22,314 nucleotides of DNA, from positions 1 through 22,314 of the forward strand of contig VBJK01000051.1 in NCBI GenBank assembly GCA_005879655.1, given 5' to 3'. Positions 22,129 through 22,314 of this stretch are shown one piece after another. Position 1 is the stretch's first letter. Every line of letters starts with the position of its first letter. The DNA is from Chloroflexota bacterium. Lineage in GTDB: Bacteria > Chloroflexota > Ktedonobacteria > Ktedonobacterales > Ktedonobacteraceae. The notes under the pieces were generated by a model. It did no database searches, was not told the origin of the DNA, and was given only the letters and a program-made list of their open reading frames with translations. A program made the translations under genes and the position numbers.

Positions 22129-22314
22129 ACACCCGTAGCCGCGCAATTCATTGCGCCAGGATCAACATTAAACGATACACCCGTAGCCGCGCAATTCATT
22201 GCGCCAGGATCAACATTAAACGATACACCCGTAGCCGCGCAATTCATTGCGCCAGGATCAACATTAAATGATACACCCGTAGCCACGCAATTCATTGCGC
22301 CAAGATCAACATTA
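22129..22314. repeat. 48-bp tandem repeat array, continuing past the window
   Basis: Units start at 22129, 22177, 22225 and 22273; the fourth is cut by the window end. Units 1 and 2 are identical, unit 3 has one change and unit 4 has two. Each contains GCGCAA-TTCA-TTGCGC (first copy 22141-22156), a 6-bp stem with a tetraloop, preceded by GTAGC, the inverted form of the tag in the dispersed repeats at 1018-1122 and 2152-2195. A 48-bp period keeps ORFs open on both strands, but these are artefacts. The array begins 10 bp after the dprE2 stop. Confidence 0.9.

Noticed and set aside
22107..22295. Minus-strand ORF of repeated 16-residue units
   Set aside because: It is a translation of the 48-bp tandem repeat, which stays open simply because its period is a multiple of three.
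22129..22314. CRISPR array
   Set aside because: The units are identical along their whole length with no variable spacers, and no cas genes are present.

Overview
The window looks like a chromosomal segment of a Ktedonobacteria-type Chloroflexota (moderate confidence). The reasons are a mixed bacterial gene complement with moderate GC, a Hanks-type Ser/Thr kinase with a Pro/Thr-rich outer tail, a complete sdhCDAB operon with two membrane anchors, a DprE1/DprE2-like pair, and a dispersed short repeat built on GCGCAA-TTCA-TTGCGC. I inferred the taxon from protein style and repeats, not from a database match.

Layout. 1-800: AT-rich DNA with a possibly frameshifted small membrane protein and two long inverted repeats. 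807-973: a minus-strand tRNA-Phe(GAA) with a consensus promoter and its own terminator. 1018-1122: interspersed repeats. 1748-5124: succinate dehydrogenase operon sdhC-sdhD-sdhA-sdhB, with a repeat hairpin between sdhC and sdhD and a terminator at 5142-5190. 5240-7693 (minus): a compact four-gene block, HigB-like toxin, HigA-like antitoxin, AAA/ABC-type ATPase and TOPRIM/DUF3226-like protein, which reads as one operon from a strong promoter with a candidate operator. 7872-11585: a divergent 1237-aa fused type IIG (Eco57I-like) restriction-methyltransferase. Together these form a defence island of about 6.3 kb.

11652-15740 holds an MFS exporter and a polytopic membrane protein with a HAMP-like region but no output domain. 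Each is preceded by a TTGAA(A/T)-17-TATAAT promoter and a similar long untranslated leader. The shared leader has an 18-base near-identical core and AAGA...TCTT hairpins. A TnpB remnant sits between the two genes. This duplicated leader and the ATPase-TOPRIM operon are the best candidates here for something undescribed.

15787-18181: hemE-hemH (minus), with a MITE-like palindromic element on each side. The upstream element lies 13 bp from the hemE start codon. 18368-19779 (minus): Ser/Thr protein kinase with terminator. 20017-22118: DprE1-like FAD oxidase and DprE2-like SDR reductase, a probable two-step epimerase on a polyprenyl-linked sugar. 22129 to the window end: a 48-bp tandem repeat carrying the same palindrome as the dispersed repeats.
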